A DNA stretch of 64,000 bases, taken from the NCBI GenBank assembly GCA_965220665.1, contig CBDCQQ010000005.1, forward strand, positions 1,612,001-1,676,000. The letters run 5' to 3'. Below are positions 16,456-25,253 of the stretch, one piece after another. This stretch comes from JAJDZL01 sp965220665. GTDB lineage: Bacteria; Pseudomonadota; Gammaproteobacteria; Arenicellales; JAJDZL01. Both the position numbers and the translations under genes were made by a program. The notes below the pieces were generated by a model, which saw nothing but the letters and a program-made list of their open reading frames with translations, was not told the origin of the DNA and ran no database searches. Every line of letters starts with the position of its first letter. The stretch's first letter is position 1.

Positions 16456-18940
16456 CAGACATCCTGACCCCCAGCCAATTTCGAAGTGTACATGATTGCT
16501 GATTTGCGGGGTTGAAATCAGTCTGCCGCCAGTTCGTAAACGAGTTTCAGATTCGTTCCGGGATACACAGTTTCAGTCGCTGTCAATTCATCAAGCAGGG
16601 GTATCAGAGCCCGGTCTACGCAATTGCTGCCCAAGCCAAGAATCTGTACTTTCAGCAGCCCTTTGTCGTGATCTGGAATAATGTTCGCATCGGCATCAAA
16701 CAACCGCTGCAGGGCCTTTCTCGGATTGGTTTTTTTACCCTGTGCACCGGCGACAGCCGGAATCATGCGGGTTTCCGCCCGATAGGCGATCATGCGAATG
16801 ATGTCGATAAACAGCCGCTGTGATTTCGGCAGCACCTCAAGGCGCTCAGATGCTTCAAGCTGTCCAGCAAGGATGTGCTTGTCGGTCGCGTTTTTCTCAA
16901 TGCGCACCTTCTCATGCTCGGCTTCAAGCTGCTCAATGTGCTCAGCGAGTTGCGCACACTGGTGTGCTTTGGCATCATCTTTGGCGAGTTTCGCGATTCG
17001 ATTGCGCATCGTCGTGATGCGCCCCCACAGCTTGTTGACCTGCTTTTCAAGATTGCGCCTGCGTGGATTGACCACAACCGTGTCATCGTCCATCGGTGCC
17101 AATGCATGCGAGGTCAATGCGTCAACACTGAACTGATCGCGCATGTACTTGAAGAAATTCTCCTGCGACCAGCGCGAAAACATCAACGATGCCACCTGTT
17201 CAGTTGACAGCGTCGGATGGGTCGTGACAATCGCAACCTCGCGTCCACTGTCGAGCCGGCGCCGGATCTGGCGCACCGACAGGTCTTTGTCCAGCACGAT
17301 GGATTTCTCAGCGAGCATCACCGTCTGTTGGTGACTCTGAGCCGGGCCATAGACCGTCACAACACTTTCGCAGTAATCCGCACCGTCCCACGCAGGTGCC
17401 TTGAAGTTCTTGTGCCAGTTCACACACGCAATGCCCTTGCGCGCCAGTCTGCGCATCATCTTCGGACTCCATCCCTCGCGATCAAACACCAAGGTCACCC
17501 AGGGCGCTTCGGTGCTGGCAGTGTCGGTCAAATCCGGCGCCTCGTCAGTCACTGCACCGATCGCCTGCAGTTCTTTGACCACAACGTGTTCCAGCGCCTT
17601 GACCATCCCGGGATCGTAATCCTGATGCAGACAAAGCAGTGGCTGGCCACCAAGCGTATTGACCCAGTAACTCGCAGCCGCAGGCAGACACAGTTTCTGG
17701 CGCGAAATGAACTTCTTCGCCAATCTGCCTTGACCACTGTAGACTTTCGTATGCCCGTCAACCAGCAACACCGCATCGTATTGACAGTCTTGCAGCAGCC
17801 ATCGCTTCGACAGCGTCTGCTGCCACAGCAAAACCCGCTCAAAGTCTTTGCTGAACAAACGGATTTTGCTGCGCAGCGTTTTCACCTCAGGACAGCGGTC
17901 AAGTCCAAGAATCTGCCCCCATTCGCCCGGTGCGTCATAGCGCAGCTGTTCCGGATTCGATACCCGTGCCATCGCGATCAATGCCAGAAACGTTAACAAC
18001 GACTGCGCACTGTAATAGCCGTTGGGCAATTGTATCGGTGCGGTATCGATGCCCTGTTCAATCAACATCGGCAAAGCACTGAGCACGCCGCCTCTTTGAA
18101 CACTGTGAGCCGATTGATCAAAACTCGGCGCCGCCGCGTGTGGCGACCCGCTTGTCATCGCCAGCGTGCGACCGACAACATCGGTTGTCGCCCGCCCCAT
18201 CGAAGCGTTGCGGTCGCGCACATTGCGCGCGCTGCGCTGGAGCGCTTTCGACTCGTCTGCACACGCGGTTGCAGATGCCGCAGATTCGATCTCAGCAACC
18301 GCAGGCTGTTTCGGCTGCCGCTTGTGCTTCGCAATCCGCCCGGCGCGGATGTGATAGGTCAGCGTGGCCACCGCAATGCCGATCTTCTGTGCCGTCTTGC
18401 TGGCACTGAAACCCTGGGCCAGCAGCGCTTCGGCTTCGTACTTGGTCTGGGCATCAATTGCAGTGCATCGTTTTTCCTTGCGCGGCATGAAAAATCCCGC
18501 ACTGCCATGTTTGCGGTAGGTTTTGCAGTGTCCCATCAGCATGGCTCTTGAGATGCCCATCGCTTCGGTGATTCTGTTTGCCGGCAGACGACAGTCGACC
18601 CGCAATTCTGCAACGGTCAGGGCGCGCGTCTGTGCGTCGTTTGCATCGTGGCTTTTGAACGGCATCAGGTTGGAGAAGTAGGTCACCTTGTCATCTTCGA
18701 AGCTGACAGAGAAGCCGTTTGCGATCGGGGTGGTTTCCGGGGGGGTGATTGGGATGTTCAGTTGCATTCTGGATTCCTGGAGTGTTGCTCAAAACCTTAT
18801 TTATGTACATATTAATGTTAGCAGAAGACAAATCCAAATGCAAGCCAAATTTGGAGATAAATGACAAAATTATGACGATTATTCAACACCTTAATAAGAT
18901 CGACTGATACAATCATCGGGCTAAGGGGTCAGGATGTCTG
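16456..18940 (-). mobile_element. 2485-bp insertion sequence inside urtA
   Basis: Element bounded by perfect 16-bp terminal inverted repeats, CAGACATCCTGACCCC at 16456-16471 and its complement at 18925-18940. It is flanked by a 5-bp duplication AATCT at 16451-16455 and 18941-18945. One long transposase gene fills it. It is GC-richer than its surroundings. The large transposase and an IS4-like catalytic motif suggest an IS4-superfamily or unclassified group; I could not name a family. A single copy is present in the window. Confidence 0.93.
16518..18767 (-). CDS. DDE transposase with two helix-turn-helix regions
   Basis: 749 residues, long for a transposase. Two helix-turn-helix-like regions lie near residues 50-90 (RITEAMGISRAMLMGHCKTY) and 112-145 (ASKTAQKIGIAVATLTYHIR). 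A catalytic core has candidate acidic residues in LLVDGHTKVYSG, LVFDREGWSP and SRWSQENFFKYMRDQF; the last resembles the R-x3-E-x-K signature of IS4-type enzymes. A long charged coiled coil follows (about 575-640). The frame is intact, so it is probably active. Antisense frames of up to 259 codons inside it are by-products of its high GC content. Confidence 0.88.
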   Translation of the reverse strand: MQLNIPITPPETTPIANGFSVSFEDDKVTYFSNLMPFKSHDANDAQTRALTVAELRVDCRLPANRITEAMGISRAMLMGHCKTYRKHGSAGFFMPRKEKRCTAIDAQTKYEAEALLAQGFSASKTAQKIGIAVATLTYHIRAGRIAKHKRQPKQPAVAEIESAASATACADESKALQRSARNVRDRNASMGRATTDVVGRTLAMTSGSPHAAAPSFDQSAHSVQRGGVLSALPMLIEQGIDTAPIQLPNGYYSAQSLLTFLALIAMARVSNPEQLRYDAPGEWGQILGLDRCPEVKTLRSKIRLFSKDFERVLLWQQTLSKRWLLQDCQYDAVLLVDGHTKVYSGQGRLAKKFISRQKLCLPAAASYWVNTLGGQPLLCLHQDYDPGMVKALEHVVVKELQAIGAVTDEAPDLTDTASTEAPWVTLVFDREGWSPKMMRRLARKGIACVNWHKNFKAPAWDGADYCESVVTVYGPAQSHQQTVMLAEKSIVLDKDLSVRQIRRRLDSGREVAIVTTHPTLSTEQVASLMFSRWSQENFFKYMRDQFSVDALTSHALAPMDDDTVVVNPRRRNLEKQVNKLWGRITTMRNRIAKLAKDDAKAHQCAQLAEHIEQLEAEHEKVRIEKNATDKHILAGQLEASERLEVLPKSQRLFIDIIRMIAYRAETRMIPAVAGAQGKKTNPRKALQRLFDADANIIPDHDKGLLKVQILGLGSNCVDRALIPLLDELTATETVYPGTNLKLVYELAAD

Positions 18941-19502
18941 AATCTGGTGCCATGATGTAGATCTTTGGACCATACTCCTTTATCGCCCACTCAATCAGTA
19001 CACTCATTTGCTGAGAGGCTGAAGCACCTGTGATAAATGTCTGCTTGTCGCAGGCACCACCTTCGTAAAGAGCACTATAGAAATAGGGGATATTGTTCTT
19101 GCGAACAATCGGACGCATTGCCTCACGCGACGAGCTCGTTAATCCTGCAAAGAGAACATCGATTTTGTCACGCAGAATAATTGTGTTTGTGTACTGAGTG
19201 AACTTTGCCAATTCAGATTGTGCGTCATATTCAACAACCTCTAGTTGCTGTCCCAGCACTCCACCATTTTCATTAATATTGTTCACAGCCAAATGCAATG
19301 CTTGGCTTTGCTGAATACCATAGATATTCAATCCGCCGGTAAGATCAAAAATCGAACCAACTTTGATTTCATCATCTGCCTTTACTTGAGCGGTCGCAAC
19401 TAGAGAAATTGCAACAGCAAGCATGACCAGGCAGAAAAATTTGAACTTCTGAGACCTAACTCTCTCGGAATCTGGTATCAAATTGTTTTTCATAGCTAAC
19501 AC
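18921..19502 (-). pseudogene. urtA: urtA-like substrate-binding protein, N-terminal part (IS-split)
   Basis: The N-terminal 187 codons of a urea/amide-type binding protein plus six codons read into the insertion sequence (SDILTP, then stop). A signal peptide is evident (a basic N-terminus, then FKFFCLVMLAVAISLVATA, cleavage near VKA-DD). The family start of the mature protein follows (IKVGSIFDLTGGLNIYG). ALYEGGACDKQTFITG is the hinge-proximal ligand region. A truncated, exported half-protein could still be made but should not work. It is the first gene of the operon, so polar effects on urtB onward are likely unless the element provides a promoter. Confidence 0.9.
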
Positions 19503-19623
19503 CTTTAGAAAACTAATAAATAGTCTTTGGGTTTAACAAGGTGGCTTAGCGACACGGAATTTCCAAGCGTCAAAGTCTAAATCGGACGCCTATCGGATTG
19601 TCTGTAGCTTAAGGGGCAGGTGT

Positions 19624-19741
19624 AAAAAAAGCAGCAAATTACCCATCATACCCATCCACAAAATCGAACAGTCATCAGGCCGCTTTGCCACTTGTTTTCT
19701 TTGATAGCTCTGTTGCCACCAAAATTAACCTTCATCGGTTA
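19624..19741 (-). ncRNA. Candidate ANTAR-type antitermination leader of the amide operon
   Basis: Within the roughly 240-nt leader, minus strand. P1 at 19741-19726 is UAACC-GAUGAA-GGUUA, a 5-bp stem with a six-base loop. P2 at 19724-19699 is UUUUGGUGGC-AACAGA-GCUAUCAAAG, a 10-bp stem (with wobbles) and a six-base loop. Downstream, GUGGCAAA (19691-19684) can pair with UUUGCUGC (19638-19631), directly followed by seven U (19630-19624), a terminator-like structure with a long loop. Tandem hexaloop hairpins before a terminator are the known target of ANTAR proteins. The known loop preference for A1 and G4 is met only in part: G4 in P1, A1 in P2. Confidence 0.5.
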
Positions 19742-19750
19742 TGGATTTGC

Positions 19751-19779
19751 ATTGTAGTGAAAACACCCCTTTAAGTCAA
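19751..19779 (-). promoter_or_regulatory. Sigma-70 promoter of the amide/urea operon
   Basis: On the minus strand TTGACT (19779-19774), a 17-nt spacer, then TACAAT (19756-19751), close to the consensus. The predicted start is near 19744, giving a leader of about 240 nt before the urtA ATG at 19502. A 6-bp inverted repeat, AAGTCA / TGACTT (19773-19795), overlaps the -35 box and could be an operator. Confidence 0.65.
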
Positions 19780-19840
19780 TGGCTGCAGCTGACTTGACCT
19801 TAACCCAATGAACCTCATTGAATGTCTGTATCAAGCATTT

Positions 19841-20509
19841 TTAGTCACTTGAGTGCTGTAGAAAGAAACGGGTCCAAGAGACACCAGGGCGATTCAAGAG
19901 GTCATTTTCAGTGGTTTGCTCAATTTCGCATAACTCATAGCTTTTGATTAGCTGCACCAATTCTTCATCTGGGATATCCCAGAAGCCTTCAACCACTTCA
20001 TACGGGCCGTGTCGAAGTGTGATGTAGAGCAATCCTTCTTTCTTGAGCAATCCCAGAATACTTTCAAAAGAAGGCTGACGATCATGGTAGGGGAGGTGCA
20101 TCCACACCGCGCTCAGAATAATCACGTCATAGTGATCACCGAGTTTCCGAACTGCTTTCAGTTCTGGTAACTTGTCGTTAACCCAGGTAATACCAGAATG
20201 CGGATGAAGTGACCGAGCCCTTGCACGCAATCCGCTCGACGGTTCAACTGCGATTACTTTGTGCCCAAGCTCAGCCAAACCCGCAGCATCCCGACCTGAA
20301 CCGGATCCGATGTCAAGAATCGAACAGGGGTGCTGGGGCAAGTGGTTTAGTAGGGTTGTGTGTAGCTTTTGAAACTCTAGTTGTTCAAACTCCTCAGTGA
20401 TGAAATCTGCATTCACTTCATACCACTCCTCAACCGTTTCGGTTGGAATGGGTCGTTTGTCTTCTAAATCCTTATCGGTAGAGGTTGTAGTGAATGTCTT
20501 CGAAGTCAT
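19841..20509 (-). CDS. Class I SAM-dependent methyltransferase
   Basis: 222 residues with a Rossmann-type methyltransferase core: motif I ILDIGSGSGRDAAGLA near residue 62, an acidic end of strand 2 in VIAVEPSSG, and motif IV-like VIILSAVWMHLP. It probably methylates a small molecule; the substrate is not evident. It is a single gene just upstream of the urtA promoter and read in the same direction, so transcription from it could enter the amide operon. Confidence 0.82.
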   Translation of the reverse strand: MTSKTFTTTSTDKDLEDKRPIPTETVEEWYEVNADFITEEFEQLEFQKLHTTLLNHLPQHPCSILDIGSGSGRDAAGLAELGHKVIAVEPSSGLRARARSLHPHSGITWVNDKLPELKAVRKLGDHYDVIILSAVWMHLPYHDRQPSFESILGLLKKEGLLYITLRHGPYEVVEGFWDIPDEELVQLIKSYELCEIEQTTENDLLNRPGVSWTRFFLQHSSD

Positions 20510-20911
20510 GTTCTGAGATAAACGCGCATGGCTGTCAATTCAGATTTCTGAGCGATTGAGTTTGTGAGTTGGATAACACTGAATTTGCTTTTTGAAATCA
20601 AAGAAGAAATATTTTTCTCAAGAAATGCAATATATCGCACATTTTTGTCCATAGATCAGCACAAGCTATCCCTACTGAATTCGAATGAGATTCCCATGGC
20701 TAAACTAATCCACACCGAGCGCCCAAGCACCCAATTGAGAATCTGTAAAATATTGGCTTCGCCAAGTAGTTTGAAGTCTTCATTCGTCCAAACGCTTCTG
20801 CACAACAAAGACTGAGTTGTTGATCGGAGAATGATGTTCGATGATTGGTCTGCTTCAGATTTGACGGCATTCACTGCAATCCAGTATTTTGCTAAATCAG
20901 AGACATATCTA

Positions 20912-22144
20912 ATGATTCATTCCCGCTACGATTTGCAATATGTCCGCAACCAGTTTCCGAATATAGGAGATTTGGCATTTTTCGAAAATGCCGGTGGCAC
21001 TTATGTTCCCGCCGCTGTCAGCGATCGAATTTATGATTACATGCGCCGCAACCAGGTTCAACCAGGATCGTCATATTCCGCTTCAGCTGAAGCCATGGAG
21101 CGGATTAGCCGCAGCCATCGCCAGCTTGCAGAAATGATCAATGCCAAGCCAAGTGAAGTGATTGTCGGGCATTCAACTACGATGAATGTTTATGTGCTGG
21201 CCAATGCCTTAAGGCCGTCACTGAAGCCGGGAGACGAGGTTATTGTCACTAATCTTGATCATGAAGCAAATGTTGGTTCATGGCGAAGATTAGCCGAAAG
21301 CGGAATCGTTATCAAGGAATGGCAAATCGACCCTGAAAGTGCTGAATTAGGTGGGCCGCAGAAGCTAGAAAAGCTGCTGACTGACCGGACGCGTCTAGTC
21401 TGCTGCACCTGGTGTTCCAACATAACCGGAACAATCAATGACATGCAGGCGATTACTGAGCTCGCACATTCAGCCGGAGCACTGGTTTGCGCTGATGCCG
21501 TGGCTTACGCCCCGCACCGTGCACTGGATTTCAGAAATTCCAACGTCGACTTTCTGCTTTTCAGTCTGTACAAACTCTATGGTCCGCACTTGGGTGTACT
21601 GTGCGGCAAGCGAGATATCCTGCTTAACCTGGATAACCAGAATCATTTTTTCTTTACACGGTCTGCACTACCACAAAAACTCCAGCCTGGTGGCTATTTG
21701 CACGAAACAGCGGCGTCAATTGAAGGTATCGTGGAATACTTTGATCAGGTTTTTTCGCACCACTACAAAGAAAGTGACGCTTCAATCAGTACGCGCTACG
21801 CCAAAGTATTCGAACTGTTCACTCAGCATGAGGATGAGGTGGCACGACCGTTCATGGAGTTCTTGAACTCAAAATCCAATGTGCGAATTATTGGAATTCC
21901 TGAGATCGACTACACTCGTCGCGTTTCAACAATATCACTCACTGTCCAGGGCAAGCGACACAGCGATATTGCAGAAGAATTGGGTGAGCAGAATATCGGT
22001 ATAGGAGTTGGAGACTTCTATGCAAGGCGCTGTATTGATGCGCTGAACCTGCATCCCGGCGGGGTTGTTCGCGTCAGTATGGTTCACTACAACAGTGAAC
22101 AGGAAGTAGCGCAATTGATCAAAGCTTTGGATGAAGTGCTGTAA
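20912..22144 (+). CDS. Cysteine-desulfurase-like class V aminotransferase
   Basis: About 410 residues of the PLP fold-type I, class V aminotransferase group. The Schiff-base Lys lies in LFSLYKLYGPHLGVLCG. The N-terminal AFFENAGGTYVP and the cofactor-binding VCADAVAYAPH fit the cysteine-desulfurase-like family. That family is close to SufS/NifS, but I see no clear mobile catalytic Cys loop, so the reaction is uncertain. I chose the ATG at 20912 (MIHSRYDLQYVR) because the upstream frame extension is not family-like. It stands alone between divergent and convergent neighbours. Confidence 0.83.
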   Translation: MIHSRYDLQYVRNQFPNIGDLAFFENAGGTYVPAAVSDRIYDYMRRNQVQPGSSYSASAEAMERISRSHRQLAEMINAKPSEVIVGHSTTMNVYVLANALRPSLKPGDEVIVTNLDHEANVGSWRRLAESGIVIKEWQIDPESAELGGPQKLEKLLTDRTRLVCCTWCSNITGTINDMQAITELAHSAGALVCADAVAYAPHRALDFRNSNVDFLLFSLYKLYGPHLGVLCGKRDILLNLDNQNHFFFTRSALPQKLQPGGYLHETAASIEGIVEYFDQVFSHHYKESDASISTRYAKVFELFTQHEDEVARPFMEFLNSKSNVRIIGIPEIDYTRRVSTISLTVQGKRHSDIAEELGEQNIGIGVGDFYARRCIDALNLHPGGVVRVSMVHYNSEQEVAQLIKALDEVL

Positions 22145-22211
22145 ACAACTCTTGTTATCATTTCATCAGTTGACAATTTTTGAATAAAACAATTGAATTA
22201 ATGATTGTGCG

Positions 22212-23171
22212 CTAAATCCCTTCTCGAATCCTGCGGCGCACACTTTCTCGCCAAGCCGTCATAACTCCTGCAGCGCCAATAAACACCATCCCAGCGAGTG
22301 AATTCGTTGATGGCCACGTATCAAAAAGTGTCTTACCCCAGAAAGTGGCGAAAAGAAGGTAGCTGAACTCCATCGGAGCGAGCCAACTGGCATCAGCAGT
22401 CTGGTAAGCCCGACTCAGACATAGGTTACCCGTCAGATTCAGTATCGCTGTGAATCCCGCAATGGCAACGACTATCCATGCTAGTGTTGGCCATCCAATC
22501 GCAACAAACGGCATGCTCTCTTGCAGACTGAGCGGTAGTGGCGAAATACTCAGAACAATGCATCCAATCACGTTAAATGTGAAGAACGTGATACCTACCG
22601 CAAAGGCCATCGAGAGTGTATTCTCGAAACGACATGCTTTACGAATGGTGAGAATACTGGAGGCATAGAAAAATCCAGCAAATATTGGAAGGATTTGCCA
22701 AGGCGTAAAACCATCTTCCCAGGGAGACAAGACCAACGTTGCTCCCGCAGTACCCAGAATTAATGCGAACAGGCGCCAACGTCCCAGTTTTTCTCCTAGC
22801 ACTGGGCCAGCAAGCAGGGTGACGAACATGGGATAGGTATATAGACCCGCGCCCATTTGGGTAATTGTTAAAAATGGTGCACCCGAGAAAAAGCAGAACA
22901 TTGCGGCTGTCATCAGACAGGCACGAAAGTAAACAGGACCGGGGCGTAAGGGTCTGAGCAGATAGAACCCGCCACCAACGATCGCTAGAATGACCGCCAA
23001 GCTCAAAATTCCGACCGCCCTTACTGACTGGAACTGCCAGTATGAAGTCAAGTCAGCTATGTCCTTGATAAGGCTATCCTGTAGAGCCAAAGCAAACACG
23101 CCGGCGAGCAAAAGCCACAGCGCTGTAAACGGACGATCTTTAGTGGGAACTCCGAAAAAAGAAGAGAGCAT
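22212..23171 (-). CDS. DMT-superfamily (EamA) transporter
   Basis: 319 residues with about ten hydrophobic segments arranged as two EamA repeats (roughly 15-150 and 165-305). A typical GAGLYTYPMFVTLLAGPVLGE segment lies at the end of the first repeat. DMT proteins usually export amino acids, nucleosides or related metabolites across the inner membrane. The substrate cannot be read from sequence. It converges with the aminotransferase gene. Confidence 0.86.
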   Translation of the reverse strand: MLSSFFGVPTKDRPFTALWLLLAGVFALALQDSLIKDIADLTSYWQFQSVRAVGILSLAVILAIVGGGFYLLRPLRPGPVYFRACLMTAAMFCFFSGAPFLTITQMGAGLYTYPMFVTLLAGPVLGEKLGRWRLFALILGTAGATLVLSPWEDGFTPWQILPIFAGFFYASSILTIRKACRFENTLSMAFAVGITFFTFNVIGCIVLSISPLPLSLQESMPFVAIGWPTLAWIVVAIAGFTAILNLTGNLCLSRAYQTADASWLAPMEFSYLLFATFWGKTLFDTWPSTNSLAGMVFIGAAGVMTAWRESVRRRIREGI

Positions 23172-23408
23172 CGACTACCAACTACCTTCGCTAATTTATT
23201 TCACATCAACGGGAATGATTCAGTTGCAGCAGAACTGACTTTCAAGTGTCGGGTTGGTAGCCGCCATCCCCAAATCCGGTAAAGACGTGTTTCTTTTTTT
23301 AGAAACCGGCAATCTGATGAAGTCGCAAGTAAACAAAGTAATGTTCCTACTAAGCCATGCACAAGTCTTCCATAGTTCCTCTTGGAAACCTTGCATTTTG
23401 GGCGTAGT

Positions 23409-23927
23409 TTACTCGCTTCGATTCAACTCCTTCTGCCAGATTTCAACCAATTCAGGAGTAAAGAGGTAAAAGCTGATTTTGATTCCATTCCACCTCATGT
23501 CCCTGCAAATCGCCAGCGAAACTTCAGCTGCTTCAGAGTAAGGGTATCCGTATACACCGCAAGAGATCGCCGGAAACGCGATAGATTTACACTGATGTTG
23601 CATTGCCAACGACAGCGAGTTTCGATACGCCGAAGCCAATAAGTTTTCAGGTTCGGAATCAATCGTATATCGCGGACCAACCGTGTGAATTACCCAGCGG
23701 GCGGGAAGTCGGCCAGCAGGTGTGATGCGTGCTTCACCGACTGGACACCGGACATCGTCAACTGCCGGGATCTGCAAACAGTATTCCAGTAACTCGGGGC
23801 CTGCCGCCCTATGAATTGCACCATCTACACCACCTCCGCCCAGCATTTTCTGATTCGCAGCGTTCACGATTGCGTCCGTGTCTGCTTCAGTGATATCCCC
23901 CTGAACAATTGAAATATTGGAGTTCAT
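23409..23927 (-). CDS. Macrodomain protein (ADP-ribose / O-acetyl-ADP-ribose hydrolase type)
   Basis: 172-residue single macrodomain. The family hallmarks are present: VQGDITEADTDAIVNAANQ, the glycine-rich GGGGVDGAIHRAAG, and ISCGVYGYP near the C-terminus. Such proteins (YmdB-like) bind ADP-ribose and remove acetyl or ADP-ribosyl groups. It is the last gene of a three-gene operon and overlaps the thioesterase gene by 4 nt. Partners in ADP-ribosylation were not found in the window. Confidence 0.9.
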   Translation of the reverse strand: MNSNISIVQGDITEADTDAIVNAANQKMLGGGGVDGAIHRAAGPELLEYCLQIPAVDDVRCPVGEARITPAGRLPARWVIHTVGPRYTIDSEPENLLASAYRNSLSLAMQHQCKSIAFPAISCGVYGYPYSEAAEVSLAICRDMRWNGIKISFYLFTPELVEIWQKELNRSE

Positions 23928-24373
23928 TCTGATTTGTTTGCCAGATAACCTGGTAGTTCTTTTAGCAGAATCTTGCTGCGAACAAAAAGTCCACTGCCAC
24001 GTCCGATTTCTTTGTCTTGTTCGTTATAGACGACCGCTTCAGAAATTATCTGCGACCGATTCTGATTGACAACTTTACCTTCCGCTCGCAAAACCCCTTC
24101 AGAAACTGGACGAGTGAAGTAAGTATTGAAGGATGATGTCAGCATGAAGACTTCTGGTTCCAGTGAATTCGCGGCAAAAAATGCTGCTTCATCCAACATT
24201 TTGAAATAGATTGAACCGTGGAGCGCGTTAGCAGTATGGTGCATTGAATCTGAGATTGACAAACTGACTGTGCAAATGCCATCACCAATCATCATTCTTG
24301 GTTTAAGATTTTGATTTATTGGTGCAGCAACGTAAACGCGCTCAAGGCCGCGCCAATGGGCCTGTGAGGTCAT
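23924..24373 (-). CDS. Hotdog-fold thioesterase (PaaI/YiiD-like)
   Basis: 149 residues of the hotdog thioesterase superfamily. The central helix region reads ANALHGSIYFKMLDEAAFFAAN, followed by the beta strands TSSFNTYFTRPVSEGVLRAEGKVV. It probably hydrolyses acyl-CoA. The gene overlaps both neighbours by 4 nt, showing translational coupling with the carbonic anhydrase upstream and the macrodomain gene downstream. Confidence 0.8.
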   Translation of the reverse strand: MTSQAHWRGLERVYVAAPINQNLKPRMMIGDGICTVSLSISDSMHHTANALHGSIYFKMLDEAAFFAANSLEPEVFMLTSSFNTYFTRPVSEGVLRAEGKVVNQNRSQIISEAVVYNEQDKEIGRGSGLFVRSKILLKELPGYLANKSE

Positions 24374-24990
24374 TCCGGAATCTGGTCAAAGAATTCAACT
24401 TCACCCGTCTTGAGATGATATTCTGCGCCTGAGATGATGAGCTTTCCATCATTGACAGCAGATTCCAAAATAGTTGAGGTTGCGTACAACTGCTGTGCTG
24501 TATGTTTGATATTGGCACGAATCGCGTTGCTGATAAGTTCATCTTGATTCAAGTTGGAATCATTCGATTTAAGTGAACTCACCACGGGTGAGATTGCATT
24601 GACAATAAACCCAAGGTTTGGCGATAAATTTCCTGATGGCTGGCTAATTTCTTGAAGAGTTGCTTTGACAGCACCGCAGTCGGTATGTCCCAATACAACG
24701 ACTAGTTCACAGCCCAATACTGCAACTGCGTATTCCACGCTGCCAGTGACGGATTCATCAGCGATGTTGCCAGCGACACGAATGACGAATAAATCTCCCA
24801 AACCTTGATCAAACACCAATTCTGCCGGAACGCGAGAGTCAGAACAGCCGACAATCACAGCGAATGGATTTTGACCTTTAGTCAGCTGAATTCGTCGTCT
24901 CGAAGAAATGTTCCCGCCGTAGCTTTGTTCAGCAACGTAGCGTTGATTTCCAAGAGTCAGTCTATTGAGCGCATACATGGCAGAATTCAT
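24370..24990 (-). CDS. Beta-class carbonic anhydrase
   Basis: 206 residues. The zinc and active-site motif GCSDSRVPAELVFDQGLGDLFVIR gives Cys and the Asp-Arg dyad, and VVLGHTDCGAVKA gives the His and second Cys. It interconverts CO2 and bicarbonate in the cytoplasm. It is the first gene of the operon with the thioesterase and macrodomain genes. Carbamate or CO2 released by amide and urea breakdown could be a source of substrate, though no direct link is visible. Confidence 0.93.
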   Translation of the reverse strand: MNSAMYALNRLTLGNQRYVAEQSYGGNISSRRRIQLTKGQNPFAVIVGCSDSRVPAELVFDQGLGDLFVIRVAGNIADESVTGSVEYAVAVLGCELVVVLGHTDCGAVKATLQEISQPSGNLSPNLGFIVNAISPVVSSLKSNDSNLNQDELISNAIRANIKHTAQQLYATSTILESAVNDGKLIISGAEYHLKTGEVEFFDQIPE

Positions 24991-25253
24991 ACTGATTGAC
25001 CTGTGATTGAACCACTCTCATTTTATTGTCTTCAAAAGTGTTGAATTCAGAGATTAAATCCCTCAGTTGTTCTCTGTCTCATTCAATAACTGACAAAGAA
25101 CAAAGCGCAGAAATAGTCGCTATGCTCCTAATTCCAAAAATGTTGTGCAGCGTCACACAACGGGACTTGAATTGGTCGAATAGAGCTGACTTGTTTGGCA
25201 ATCTGAAATTCGGAAAACCCAAATTGACAACAGACGTAGGTAATTCCAGCGGT

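Noticed and set aside
17217..18551. Plus-strand frames of 259 and 173 codons inside the 2.5-kb element
   Set aside because: Antisense to the transposase, rich in Arg/His/Gln with no recognisable domain; explained by base composition.
19773..19795. AAGTCA / TGACTT as the AmiR hairpin
   Set aside because: It overlaps the -35 box upstream of the predicted transcription start, so it would not be in the RNA; kept only as a possible operator.
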